DNA from: Bin5 sp965218625
GTDB taxonomy: Bacteria > Chloroflexota > Anaerolineae > Caldilineales > Caldilineaceae
Direction of reading: 5' to 3'
DNA: 64,000 nucleotides
NCBI GenBank assembly: GCA_965218625.1
Contig: CBDCLG010000003.1
Span: forward strand, 62,001 to 126,000
The position numbers and the translations under genes are program-made. Each line of letters opens with the position of its first letter. The first letter of the stretch is position 1. Positions 25,821 through 36,857 of the stretch are shown in pieces. The notes under the pieces are model-generated. The model did no database searches and was not told where the DNA came from. It saw only the letters and a list, made by a program, of their open reading frames with translations.

Positions 25821-27920
25821 TTACTCCGGGCGCATGACAAGCATTCGCAACCCGTTGACGACGACAATCAGAGTGCTGCCTTCGTGTCCGAGGACACCGA
25901 CCGGCAGCGGCAGACGAAAATCGGGCAGAAGGATTGGCGCCAGTACCGTCAACGAAACCAGGGTCAAGATCGCAGCCACAGAAACATAGATATTCTGGCG
26001 CACAATGTCGCGCGCGCGACGGCTGAGGCGCAGCATGAACGGAAGCTTGCCCAAATCGTCTGACATTAGCACGATGTCGGCTGTCTCCAGGGCAACGTCG
26101 GTGCCGGCGCCGCCCATGGCGATGCCGAGGTCAGATGTCGCCAGGGCGGGCGCGTCGTTTATGCCGTCACCGACCATGGCGACGTTCCCTGATTCCCGCA
26201 ACTTTTGGACGATTTCAACCTTTTGTTCCGGCAGGAGCTCCGGGTAGACATCCTGCAGGCCGACTTCCGCCGCTATCGCTTCGGCTACATCCCGGTTGTC
26301 TCCTGTCAGCATCGCTATGCGCGCTACCCCCATCTCCCTCAGGTCCGCGACCGTCTCGGCCGCGTTGACGCGCAGTGTATCGCTGACGGCGATGAAGCCG
26401 ACGGCTTTCCAGTCTTTGCCGGGTGCGCCGGAAGCTGTCGCCTTGGACGGCGCATCGTTCCCGGACGCCTGCCCCCAAACCCTCGGCTCTTCCAATGAGC
26501 TGCTGCGCCGAACGACCAGGATTGCCGTCTTGCCCTGCCCTTGCAGTTGCCGGCCGATCTTGCGCACCTCCGGCGATAACTGGACTTCCTCGCTCTCGAA
26601 GAGTTTGGCGCCGCCAACGTAGACCGTTTCCTCGTGCCTGTCCCGTTTGAAGACGGCCTGCACACCATGCCCGGCGACGCCGCGGAAGTCCCTCGGCGTC
26701 TCGACCGCGAGGTCCATATCCCGCGCCCGACTGAGAATGGCCCGGCCTATCGGATGTTCGCTCAGGCTCTCGGCGCCGGCGGCAATGGAAATGACTTCCT
26801 CCTCACTGTAACCATTGAACGGGACCACGTCGGTGAGATGGTGCTCTCCGCAGGTCAACGTACCCGTCTTGTCAAAGGCCAGTATGTCGAGATCGGCGGC
26901 TCTCTCCAGGTGGGCGCCGCCTTTGAAGAGCACGCCACCGCGCGCGGCAGCGGCGATCGCGCTGAGGATTGATGCCGGTGTGCTGATAATGAGCGCACAG
27001 GGGCTTGCCACCACCAGGAGCGTCATTGCCCGGTACAGCGTGCGGTCAAACGGCTCGCTTCCAAAGACAAGGGGCAGCAGAATCGCCAGCATCGTAGCGG
27101 CGATCACGGCCAAGGTATAGGGCTGGCTGAAGCGGTCGATAAACTGTTGGGTCGGCGCGGCGTTTTCCTGCGCTTCCTCCACCAGCCCGATGATCTTGCT
27201 TATCGTGCTTTCCGATGCCAGTTTCGTGACCTGCACTTCGATTGCGCCGCTGCCGTTGATGGTGCCCGAGAATACCGCATCTCCGGCGGCTTTGTACACC
27301 TGCATACTTTCCCCGGTTATGGGGCTCTGGTCGACGTGCGTCGTTCCCTGCAACACCGTGCCGTCCACCGGCATTCGCTCACCCGGTCTGACGACAACGA
27401 TGTCGCCGACTGCAAGCAGTTCGACATTCTGTTCAACAACGCTGTCTTCGAGGCGCACCCGGGCCGTGTCAGGGCGCAGTTCAGCCAGCCTGGCAATTGC
27501 CTGGCGCGTGCGGTCCAAGGCGAACGACTCCAACGCCCCGCTGAGAGAAAACAGGAAAAGAAGCAGTGCGCCTTCCTCCCACTCGCCGATGACGGCCGCT
27601 CCCAGGGCGGCAGCGATCATGAGGAATTCGATGTTCAGAACGCCCTGCCGCGCGCATGCCAGCGCACACTTTATGCCGGAAAACCCTCCGGCCGCATAGG
27701 CGACCAGTGCCATAACGACCACCAGCCATCGGGGCAGAAGTTCGAACACGGAACCGCCCAGCCAGCCAACCAGCAGCGCCGCCAGTGTAACCGCAGACAG
27801 CAGCAGCTCTGGATTGCTGCGCCAGAACTCAGCCGACAATGCGGCCCAGGAAGAATGCCAAATGGGCGACTGGGGGCCTCTGCTGTTCTCGATCGTCCGT
27901 TCAAAGGAACGCGTGGACAT
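25821..27920 (-). CDS. Heavy-metal-translocating P-type ATPase (Zn/Cd/Co type)
   Basis: A P1B-type metal pump of about 699 residues. It has the SPC membrane motif ASPCALIISTP typical of Zn/Cd/Pb-type pumps, actuator motif TGES, phosphorylation site DKTGTLT, the SEHPIG histidine-proline pair, and the hinge GDGINDAPAL. No N-terminal metal-binding (HMA) domain is present. ATG 27920 is preceded by GAGAGGTGG and is preferred; ATG 27941 overlaps the stop of the regulator gene (ATGA) and is an alternative. The P-domain holds a low-complexity insert (ASGNDAPSKATASGAPG). The Fur-family gene just upstream probably controls it. Confidence 0.93.
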   Translation of the reverse strand: MSTRSFERTIENSRGPQSPIWHSSWAALSAEFWRSNPELLLSAVTLAALLVGWLGGSVFELLPRWLVVVMALVAYAAGGFSGIKCALACARQGVLNIEFLMIAAALGAAVIGEWEEGALLLFLFSLSGALESFALDRTRQAIARLAELRPDTARVRLEDSVVEQNVELLAVGDIVVVRPGERMPVDGTVLQGTTHVDQSPITGESMQVYKAAGDAVFSGTINGSGAIEVQVTKLASESTISKIIGLVEEAQENAAPTQQFIDRFSQPYTLAVIAATMLAILLPLVFGSEPFDRTLYRAMTLLVVASPCALIISTPASILSAIAAAARGGVLFKGGAHLERAADLDILAFDKTGTLTCGEHHLTDVVPFNGYSEEEVISIAAGAESLSEHPIGRAILSRARDMDLAVETPRDFRGVAGHGVQAVFKRDRHEETVYVGGAKLFESEEVQLSPEVRKIGRQLQGQGKTAILVVRRSSSLEEPRVWGQASGNDAPSKATASGAPGKDWKAVGFIAVSDTLRVNAAETVADLREMGVARIAMLTGDNRDVAEAIAAEVGLQDVYPELLPEQKVEIVQKLRESGNVAMVGDGINDAPALATSDLGIAMGGAGTDVALETADIVLMSDDLGKLPFMLRLSRRARDIVRQNIYVSVAAILTLVSLTVLAPILLPDFRLPLPVGVLGHEGSTLIVVVNGLRMLVMRPE

Positions 27921-27937
27921 ACTTGCCACCTCTCGAC

Positions 27938-28459
27938 TCATGCCCTGCTCTGTTTTGCGTCCAGCTTGCGGCGCAACCCGGCCGGCGAACGTTCCGACCG
28001 CTTCACCGGGCCGCGCAGCCATCTTCCTATCTCCTCCCGTTTGGCCTGCTGGCAATCGGGGCAGAATCCGGTCACCTGCACCTGCAAGGTGGTTGCGCGG
28101 AAGCCGGAATTCTGGAAGATGCTGTCCATCAACATGTCCGGCGCCAGGTTCTCCTCGAGATCAGTCACCTGGTGGCAGCGCAGGCAGACCATATTGATGT
28201 GGGGCGATGCGTCCAGCTCGTAATGGGTGTGTTCGGTACCGGCGCTGATTTCGACAATGGCGCCCAGGTCGCGCAGGGTGTTGAGCGTGTTATAGACCGT
28301 GGCCTGGCTGATCTCGGGGTGCTGCCGGTGCACGGCTTCATAGACCTGTGACGGCGTAGGATGGCTCCTGGTTTGCGCGAGAAATTCGCAAACCGCAGCT
28401 CGCTGGCTGGTAACTCGCAGACCGGCGCGCTTGAGAGTTTCGATGAAACGAACAGACAT
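27938..28459 (-). CDS. Fur-family regulator, PerR-like
   Basis: A 173-residue winged-helix repressor: recognition helix region HPEISQATVYNTLNTLRDLG, metal-sensing histidines in HTHYELDASPHINMVC, and two structural-zinc CxxC pairs (CLRC, CPDC). The residue after CHQVT is Asp, the position that is Asp in PerR and Glu in Fur, so a peroxide-sensing PerR type is favoured. There is a basic C-terminal tail of about 30 residues beyond the usual end. ATG 28459 has GAGG eight bases upstream. It is transcribed with the metal pump and has palindromic boxes in front of it. Confidence 0.9.
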   Translation of the reverse strand: MSVRFIETLKRAGLRVTSQRAAVCEFLAQTRSHPTPSQVYEAVHRQHPEISQATVYNTLNTLRDLGAIVEISAGTEHTHYELDASPHINMVCLRCHQVTDLEENLAPDMLMDSIFQNSGFRATTLQVQVTGFCPDCQQAKREEIGRWLRGPVKRSERSPAGLRRKLDAKQSRA

Positions 28460-28480
28460 GGGCAATACCTCAGCTTCCAA

Positions 28481-28495
28481 TTAGAACCAATCTAA
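28481..28495. promoter_or_regulatory. PerR/Fur-like operator, imperfect box 1
   Basis: TTAGAACCAATCTAA is an imperfect 7-1-7 palindrome of the same type as the perfect box at 28543. It lies between the regulator's -10 and its start codon, a typical autorepression site. Confidence 0.55.
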
Positions 28496-28506
28496 ACTCA
28501 GCTGCC

Positions 28507-28535
28507 ATTCTACTTCCCGCAGAGCAGGCTGTCAA
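28507..28535 (-). promoter_or_regulatory. Promoter of the PerR-like regulator / metal pump operon
   Basis: On the minus strand TTGACA (28535-28530) and TAGAAT (28512-28507) are 17 bases apart. The operator-like palindromes at 28481-28495 and 28543-28557 bracket it. Confidence 0.65.
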
Positions 28536-28542
28536 GTCCTGA

Positions 28543-28557
28543 TTAGAATAATTCTAA
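28543..28557. promoter_or_regulatory. Perfect PerR-box-like palindrome
   Basis: TTAGAATAATTCTAA is a perfect 7-1-7 palindrome, close to the PerR consensus TTATAATNATTATAA. It lies in the intergenic region between the divergent regulator and clpC genes. Further half sites ATTCTAA occur at 28612-28618 and 28628-28634 on the clpC side. Confidence 0.7.
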
Positions 28558-28739
28558 GGTAAACAGGTTGAGAAATTCGCGTTAGGGGAAGGATTCCGCT
28601 CTCATAAGGAAATTCTAACGTTGCTCAATTCTAATGATGATGAAAGAATGATTTACTATGTGTTGGCGGCATGTCCGCCTGAATCGCGCCACAAATGGAA
28701 TCTTGTGATGATTCCGCCGAATCGGTAAGGAAAAATCTT

Positions 28740-31274
<2,535 letters not shown>

Positions 31275-31324
31275 GTCCGGCGCCCCCAGCCTGCCAGCCA
31301 ACGGTCGAGTTTCTTAACAAGCCT

Positions 31325-31963
31325 ATGTCGTCCGGACCAGGACCCGCCTACCGCATCGGGACTGAACGAACAGTGTTGCGATGCTGGCAACCGCAGGACG
31401 CAGAGCTGCTCCTGCGGTCCACCGCCCAGAGCATTGACCATTTGCGGGAATGGATGCCTTGGGCGTCGGGCGAACCGTCCACACTGGAAGAAAAGATCTC
31501 GCTGCTGCGCCGCTGGAGAGCGGCTTTCGACCTCGACGAAGAGTACATTTACGGAATCTTCTCCTCTGACGAGACCGCAGTTTGGGGCGGAACGGGGCTC
31601 CACAAAAGGCTGACAGGCGAAGCCCTGGAGATCGGCTATTGGATTCACGTGGACCAGGTCAACCGGGGGCTGGCCACGGAGACCACGGCCGCGCTGTCCC
31701 GCATCGCGATCGAGGTCCATAAGGTCGAACGGGTTGAGATCCATTGCGACCCGGCAAACGTGCGCAGCGCGGCCATACCACGCAAACTGGGGTTTGTGCT
31801 TGAGGCGACGTTGGGCCGCAGGGCCGTGGGAACTGACGGCTCCCCGCGTGACGTGATGATTTGGACTCTCTTCCGCGATGCCTATTCTGACACGCCGGTG
31901 GCAGACGCGCCTATCAGGGCATTTGATGTCGTCGGGAGAGAGATTCCCTTAACCGCAACTTGA
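31325..31963 (+). CDS. GNAT-family acetyltransferase (RimJ/RimL type)
   Basis: 212 residues resembling ribosomal-protein alanine acetyltransferases: RTVLRCWQPQDAELLLR at the start, EIGYWIHVDQVNRGLATE (motif A with RGLATE in place of RGKGYA), and VERVEIHCDPANVRSAAIPRKLGF. Family members acetylate N-terminal alanines or small amines; the target is unknown. ATG 31325 is 51 bases after clpC. Confidence 0.85.
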   Translation: MSSGPGPAYRIGTERTVLRCWQPQDAELLLRSTAQSIDHLREWMPWASGEPSTLEEKISLLRRWRAAFDLDEEYIYGIFSSDETAVWGGTGLHKRLTGEALEIGYWIHVDQVNRGLATETTAALSRIAIEVHKVERVEIHCDPANVRSAAIPRKLGFVLEATLGRRAVGTDGSPRDVMIWTLFRDAYSDTPVADAPIRAFDVVGREIPLTAT

Positions 31964-32036
31964 AAGGTTGCACGCGCCGACTGAGTACGCATGCGGCGCA
32001 GTCGGTCAGGCGCCCCCACCTGGGGACACGTGCCGG

Positions 32037-32852
32037 CTACTCGGCCAGGGGAAACTCGTAGAGAGCCACCCAGTCGAAGAGTCCTTTGGCCTCGCTTTGA
32101 CTGCGAGCGCCCACCGCCAGTCCAACATCTCCGCCGGGTAGCTGCGGGTCCCGCACCCTGTCGACCACCGCATCGTTCACAACGAACAGGAGAACCGCCC
32201 CATCGTCAACGACCGACACTCTCCTCTGGGTGCCTTCGGTCAGAGAGTTGGGTTGTGTCCACGCCCGCACCGTCCGCCACGCGCCGTCCTGTTTCAGCTG
32301 GATCTGGTAATTGCCTTCGTTGTCGACCACAAAGAGGTAGAAATTGTCGTCGTTCTGGTAGCGGGCAATCAGCCCTCCGTAGCCCCAGGCGTACTCCGCT
32401 TGCGGCCCCAGGCGCAGGTCCGCTTCCAATCTGTACGCCCCCAGATTGGGCACGCCGAGCGCCGCCCATGCCAGGGCTCCGGGACGCTTGATCCGGACCT
32501 GGTAAAGGTCGCCAACGTAGGAGAATTCGGACTCTGAATCTGCGCGGGTCGGCAGCGAGAAGTAGGGCTCGGAAAAGTCGTCGCGCGCGATCAGGCGCTC
32601 TTCCGCATGCGGTGAAAGCTTCTCGCCCCCGGCTGGGTCCGCCCCCAAGGGCGACGCGTACCAGACGCGCCACGCTACGACGATGAGGGTCGCGATCAGA
32701 AGTGCGATCAGCCAAACGGGGACTGCCGGTTTCGCATCCGGCGGGCTTGCAACAGCAGTCTTGGCCTTGGGCCGGTTGGGCGGCAGGCCGATCGACTCGC
32801 GTTTGCGCGCCCGCTCCTCCAGCGCTGTTGTGTGGTCTTCCGCTCTGGGCAT
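32037..32852 (-). CDS. Single-pass membrane protein with lamin-G-like beta-sandwich
   Basis: 271 residues: a basic cytoplasmic N-terminus (about 1-44), one membrane segment (VPVWLIALLIATLIVVAWRV, about 45-64), then an external domain with strand-rich motifs such as RLEADLRLGPQAEYAWGYGG, ARYQNDDNFYLFVVDNEG and GDVGLAVGARSQ that resemble concanavalin/lamin-G or DUF1080-type carbohydrate-binding folds. No catalytic residues are identifiable. It is downstream of the subtilisin-like gene on the same strand, with about 100 bases between. Confidence 0.7.
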   Translation of the reverse strand: MPRAEDHTTALEERARKRESIGLPPNRPKAKTAVASPPDAKPAVPVWLIALLIATLIVVAWRVWYASPLGADPAGGEKLSPHAEERLIARDDFSEPYFSLPTRADSESEFSYVGDLYQVRIKRPGALAWAALGVPNLGAYRLEADLRLGPQAEYAWGYGGLIARYQNDDNFYLFVVDNEGNYQIQLKQDGAWRTVRAWTQPNSLTEGTQRRVSVVDDGAVLLFVVNDAVVDRVRDPQLPGGDVGLAVGARSQSEAKGLFDWVALYEFPLAE

Positions 32853-32954
32853 TCGAAGGGCAAGCGGCTTTCGTCTACGAGGCGACCGTCCAGAACTCTG
32901 CCATTCCAGCCGCGGTCTGGCAAGGCAGATGCGGACAAACCCCAGCCGGGTCGG

Positions 32955-34250
32955 CTAGCCGATTCTGAAGAGATTGATCACTGCGGCCATGCAGCCGGGG
33001 GGCGGATTGGGGCTCGGGGGCGCCGGGACCGGAAGCGAAGGTTTGTGCGGCGGAGGCTGCTGTCCCGTATCTGCATACTGCGCCGCGGTCAGAGCGTCAA
33101 TGCGGCCGTCACCCTGAATATACTTGTCTTCAGGCGTGGGCCCGGATTGGGAGATGTTGATGTTGACCGATGTAGCCATCAGCATCTTCTTGATGGCTGC
33201 CGGCTCGAGCCCTTTGTCGGCCTTGAGCATGAGCGCGCTCAGGCCGGCCACGTGCGGGCAGGACATACTGGTACCGCTCGCCGTCGTATAGTGATCGTCG
33301 ACGACCTGGCCGACCGAGGTGCCGGCCGCGCGGCAGGCCACGATCCGGCTGCCAGGCGCGACGACATCCGGCTTGATGCGTCCGTCGGCAGTAGGGCCCC
33401 GGCTGCTGAAACGGGCAACACTGTCCTGGTCGGTCGACGCGCCGACCGTGATCACCTTCTCCGCCGCGCCGGGGCTGCCGATCGTGCGCTGCCGGGGGCC
33501 GCTGTTGCCGGCGGCAACGACCATCACCTTTCCCAAATCGACGATTGCGTTGCACATTGTGCTGAGGGCATCGGAACCATCGCTGGCGCCGCGGCTGCCC
33601 AGGGAAAGATTGAGCACGTCGGCGCCATTCTGCGCGGCCCACTCCAGCCCGGCCATCACATTGCTCATGCGTCCGCTGCCGTTGTCGGCCAGCGCCTTGG
33701 CCGCCATGATCGTTGCGCCCGGCGCTACGCCAATGTACTTGCCTCCGCTGGCCGCGCCCGTTCCCGCGGCAATCGAGGCAACATGCGTACCGTGGCCGTT
33801 GCCGTCCGCCGCCGAGCCCTTGCCACTGAAGTCAGCGGTCAGACCAACTCGTCCCGCAAAGTCCGGATGGGTGGCGTCGATGCCGGTGTCCACAATGCAA
33901 ATCGTGACGCCCTCGCCGTCGTTTCTCAGCTGCTCCCAGACCTGCGGAGCCCTGATGTGGGGAGTCGACACATCAAGCAGAATGTGAACGTCCTCATCGA
34001 GCCAGATTTCGGCCACGTCGTCCGAAACAGAGAGTTCGTCCAGTGTCGCAACTTCCAGGGAGAGGGCTGTTGCGGGAATCAGGCTGAACTCCTGGTTGAC
34101 CTTGATCGCCCCGATTCCTGCGGTCAGCCGGCCAATGTCGCGCTGACCGGCTTCGGAGTGAAACCTGACGATTACCTGTACTTCATCGTTCAGTTCCCTG
34201 GCCCTTTCGATCACATCGCGGACGTGGGCGGGAAATTTGTCGGAATACAT
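32955..34250 (-). CDS. Subtilisin-like serine protease (family S8)
   Basis: A 431-residue protease. The catalytic triad is in VDTGIDATHPDF (Asp), GHGTHVASIA (His) and SGTSMSCPHVAGLSA (Ser), with oxyanion Asn in AAGNSGP. The N-terminal ~110 residues look like an I9-type propeptide ending in VAEIWLDEDVHILLDV. The C-terminus has a proline-rich linker (QQPPPHKPSLPVPAPPSPNP). ATG 34250 is supported by GAGGA ten bases upstream; the frame runs on to 34379 without a good start. No classical signal peptide is visible. Confidence 0.9.
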   Translation of the reverse strand: MYSDKFPAHVRDVIERARELNDEVQVIVRFHSEAGQRDIGRLTAGIGAIKVNQEFSLIPATALSLEVATLDELSVSDDVAEIWLDEDVHILLDVSTPHIRAPQVWEQLRNDGEGVTICIVDTGIDATHPDFAGRVGLTADFSGKGSAADGNGHGTHVASIAAGTGAASGGKYIGVAPGATIMAAKALADNGSGRMSNVMAGLEWAAQNGADVLNLSLGSRGASDGSDALSTMCNAIVDLGKVMVVAAGNSGPRQRTIGSPGAAEKVITVGASTDQDSVARFSSRGPTADGRIKPDVVAPGSRIVACRAAGTSVGQVVDDHYTTASGTSMSCPHVAGLSALMLKADKGLEPAAIKKMLMATSVNINISQSGPTPEDKYIQGDGRIDALTAAQYADTGQQPPPHKPSLPVPAPPSPNPPPGCMAAVINLFRIG

Positions 34251-34435
34251 TCTTGCGCAGTCCTCAACTTGGCTCTCAATGCCCCCGTTCAGCCGGTCCA
34301 AACGGACAGGGCAATTCATCCGCAAGGGCAGACGGTCGCAAAAAGTCCACCCTCTGACGGCCCAATTCGCCGCCCTCAATTCCCGAATCTTGACAATCGA
34401 ACTTTGTGGCGCGCTCTCTACAAATCGGGCGGAGG

Positions 34436-34705
34436 CTAGAGAGCCTCGACCGGCCTGTCTTCCTCAACACGGACCAGCCACGGCTCATTCAATAGCGCGT
34501 TCAATGCAAGTCCCGGGCCGCTGACGGCAAAGCAGGGGATGAGAGTCGTCTGATGCCGGATGACGAATCCGGCACTCTCGATAGCGGCGCGCTGGACCTG
34601 CCCGGCTTCCTTAACGCGCAGGAGCAGGTACAGATCTTCGGACGGCTCGCGAGCCATCCTGGTGAGCAATTCGCGACTGCACTTCGACATCGATTCGGCG
34701 GGCAT
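34436..34705 (-). CDS. Small stand-alone I9-propeptide-like protein
   Basis: About 89 residues, upstream of and on the same strand as the subtilisin-like gene. The segment DLYLLLRVKEAGQVQRAAIE, then GFVIRHQTTLIPCFAVSG, ending in PWLVRVEEDRPVEAL, follows the pattern of the I9 inhibitor/propeptide fold, which ends in a strand before a VEED-type motif. The protease's own propeptide ends similarly. I infer a free-standing protease inhibitor or folding helper. The start is uncertain: ATG 34705, 34690 and 34780 are all possible and none has a strong ribosome site. Confidence 0.5.
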   Translation of the reverse strand: MPAESMSKCSRELLTRMAREPSEDLYLLLRVKEAGQVQRAAIESAGFVIRHQTTLIPCFAVSGPGLALNALLNEPWLVRVEEDRPVEAL

Positions 34706-35088
34706 AACGTCCAAGGCGATTCTTGGCGCGGCAACACTCCACAGTCTATCAGAACTGCGCGCGCGATGGGAAATACGCAAACTATTGATGCGACTGTCCT
34801 GCTGTCAGTAAGGCCGGCATGAATCCTTTTGCAAACCGCGCTGTCCCATAAGGGCAGGGGCGCACGGGCCTCTCTGCAGGCGCGGCGCCGGGCGCGGGCA
34901 TCCTCGTCCTCTCCTCTACCTTCTGCTCATGGCAGCCGCAAGTGAACAGTTGGCAGGCCGCTGCCGGGAAGATCCACCAAGGGCGCGATCGAACGCGAAG
35001 GGCTCTCTTCGTAGCCCTTCGTGGAAATTCGTAATCGGATCTGACCGGTCGGGAAATGTGAAGCTCTCGGTTCCAAGGGGGGATCACT
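34706..35088. other. Intergenic stretch without a supported gene
   Basis: Open frames exist (for example 34782-35087 on the minus strand) but they are cysteine/proline/arginine-rich, lack a ribosome site and match no family. No clear terminator or promoter could be identified. Confidence 0.5.
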
Positions 35089-36690
35089 TTAGTTCAGATA
35101 ATCGTACGCAATCAGCGTAAGAAACTCGACGAAGTCATCGGTCAGGATCAATCGGTCAAGAATTTCCGCCGCTTCCTCCAGCCTTCCCGGTCCATATTCA
35201 CCCAACCTTTTCAGCTCCTCATCGCGTATCTGTCGATACAGGTCTCTTGTAACCGGCCGGCCGTCCTCCAACCTGGCCTGATGTCTGATCCACTGCCAGA
35301 TCTGCGAGCGTGAGATTTCGGCGGTGGCCGCGTCCTCCATCAGGTTGTAAATTGCCGCGGCGCCGTTGCCCAGCAGCCAGGCATTCAGATATTGGAGCGA
35401 GACATCGATGTTGGTACGCAAGCCGTCCTCGGTAATCGTCCCGCCGGGTACGCCGACGGCCAGGATCTGTTCTGCCGTTACCGACACATCCTCCCTCATG
35501 CGATGCTTCTGATGGGGCGAGCCGCCGGTTACCTCCCCGAAAATCCCACGCGCCAGCGAGACAAGGTCGGGATGGGCCACCCATGTGCCGTCGCAGCCGT
35601 CACCGGATTCACGCTCCTTGTCAGCGCGCACCTTGGCCAGCGCTTGCTCGTTGACCTCCGGATCGCGACGGCTTGGGATGAATGCGGCCATTCCACCGAT
35701 GGCGTGTGCGCCCCGCTTGTGGCACGTCCGGACCAGTAGCTCGGTGTAGGCGCGCATAAATGGCGTTGTCATGGTCACCTGAGCCCGGTCCGGCAATACC
35801 GTGTCTGCATTTTTTGCGAACTTCTTGATGGCGCTGAAGGTGTAGTCCCAACGACCGGCATTCAGCCCTGCCGAATAGTCCCGCAGCTCATAGAGAATCT
35901 CCTCCATTTCAAGCGCGGCCAGAATCGTTTCGATCAATACAGTAGCTCGAAACGAGCCATGCGGGATCTCGAGCGCCTCTTCCGCGTGCGCAAACACTTC
36001 GGTCCAAAGTCTCGCCTCCAGGTGGCTTTCGAGTTTGGGCAGATAGAAGTAGCATGAAGTTCCGCGGCGTTGCCTCTCCGCCGCGTTGTGGAAGACGTAC
36101 AGCCCCACGTCAAACAAGCTGGCCGAAACCGGCTCACCGTTGACCAGGACGTTCTTCTCGACAAGATGCCAGCCGCGCGGCCGCACCAGAAGCGTTGCGA
36201 TCTCGTCATTCAGTTCATATACCCGCCCTCTGGCCGCGTCCTCCAGCCGTATCTCCCGGCGCACGGCATCGAACAGGTTGAGCTGGCCGTCCACGCAGTT
36301 TGCCCACGTCGGTGAGTTGGCGTCCTCAAAGTCGGCCATGAAAACATCCGCGCCGGAATTCAGCGCATTGATCACCATTTTGCGGTCGACCGGGCCGGTG
36401 ATTTCCGCCCAACGCCGCTGCAGATCGTCAGGCGTACCGGCTACTTGCCAATCGCTTGTACGGACGTCGCTTGTCTCTGCCAAAAAGCCGGGGGCCTCAC
36501 CGGCGTCGATGCGGGCCTGGCGGGCAGCCCGCGCGGCAAGAAGCTCCTGGCGTCGGGAATCGAACTTAACATGCAGTTCAGCGACAAAGGCCAACGCCTC
36601 TGCAGTAAGAATCGCCTCTGAAGCGGGTAGAGACGCCCCCACAACTGTTACGTCCACCTGCGCCGGCCCGGGTGAATTCTCCTTTGGCAT
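35089..36690 (-). CDS. aceB: Malate synthase A
   Basis: Condenses glyoxylate and acetyl-CoA to malate in the glyoxylate shunt. The 533-residue protein matches the A-type in length and carries the signature RDYSAGLNAGRWDYTFS, with Tyr where most members have His, the acid-base regions FMADFEDANSPTW and MRAYTELLVRTCHKRG, and GIFGEVTGGSPHQKH (lower active site). ATG 36690 has AAGGAGA five bases upstream. Isocitrate lyase is not in the window. Confidence 0.95.
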   Translation of the reverse strand: MPKENSPGPAQVDVTVVGASLPASEAILTAEALAFVAELHVKFDSRRQELLAARAARQARIDAGEAPGFLAETSDVRTSDWQVAGTPDDLQRRWAEITGPVDRKMVINALNSGADVFMADFEDANSPTWANCVDGQLNLFDAVRREIRLEDAARGRVYELNDEIATLLVRPRGWHLVEKNVLVNGEPVSASLFDVGLYVFHNAAERQRRGTSCYFYLPKLESHLEARLWTEVFAHAEEALEIPHGSFRATVLIETILAALEMEEILYELRDYSAGLNAGRWDYTFSAIKKFAKNADTVLPDRAQVTMTTPFMRAYTELLVRTCHKRGAHAIGGMAAFIPSRRDPEVNEQALAKVRADKERESGDGCDGTWVAHPDLVSLARGIFGEVTGGSPHQKHRMREDVSVTAEQILAVGVPGGTITEDGLRTNIDVSLQYLNAWLLGNGAAAIYNLMEDAATAEISRSQIWQWIRHQARLEDGRPVTRDLYRQIRDEELKRLGEYGPGRLEEAAEILDRLILTDDFVEFLTLIAYDYLN

Positions 36691-36857
36691 GAAATTCTCC
36701 TTATGGGAAGGAATGGGGGTAAAAGGTACCCCTCAAGGATACCGAAATCGACAAGAGTCGTCAACACTGTAGCCGACGATCGCAGCGCTTGATGTTGGGC
36801 CGGCCCTATAGTATTGTTTTGCCCTGGCCGCATCCATTGCAAGGTGAAGGAAACAGG

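Noticed and set aside
27147..28223. 358-residue plus-strand frame over the P-type ATPase
   Set aside because: Antisense to a well-conserved metal pump; product rich in arginine and histidine without domains.
32832..34439. 535-residue open frame on the plus strand opposite the subtilisin-like protease
   Set aside because: The protease on the minus strand has its full catalytic triad. The antisense translation is low-complexity and has no family motif.
34782..35087. 101-residue minus-strand frame in the gap before malate synthase
   Set aside because: No ribosome site, odd composition, no homology pattern.
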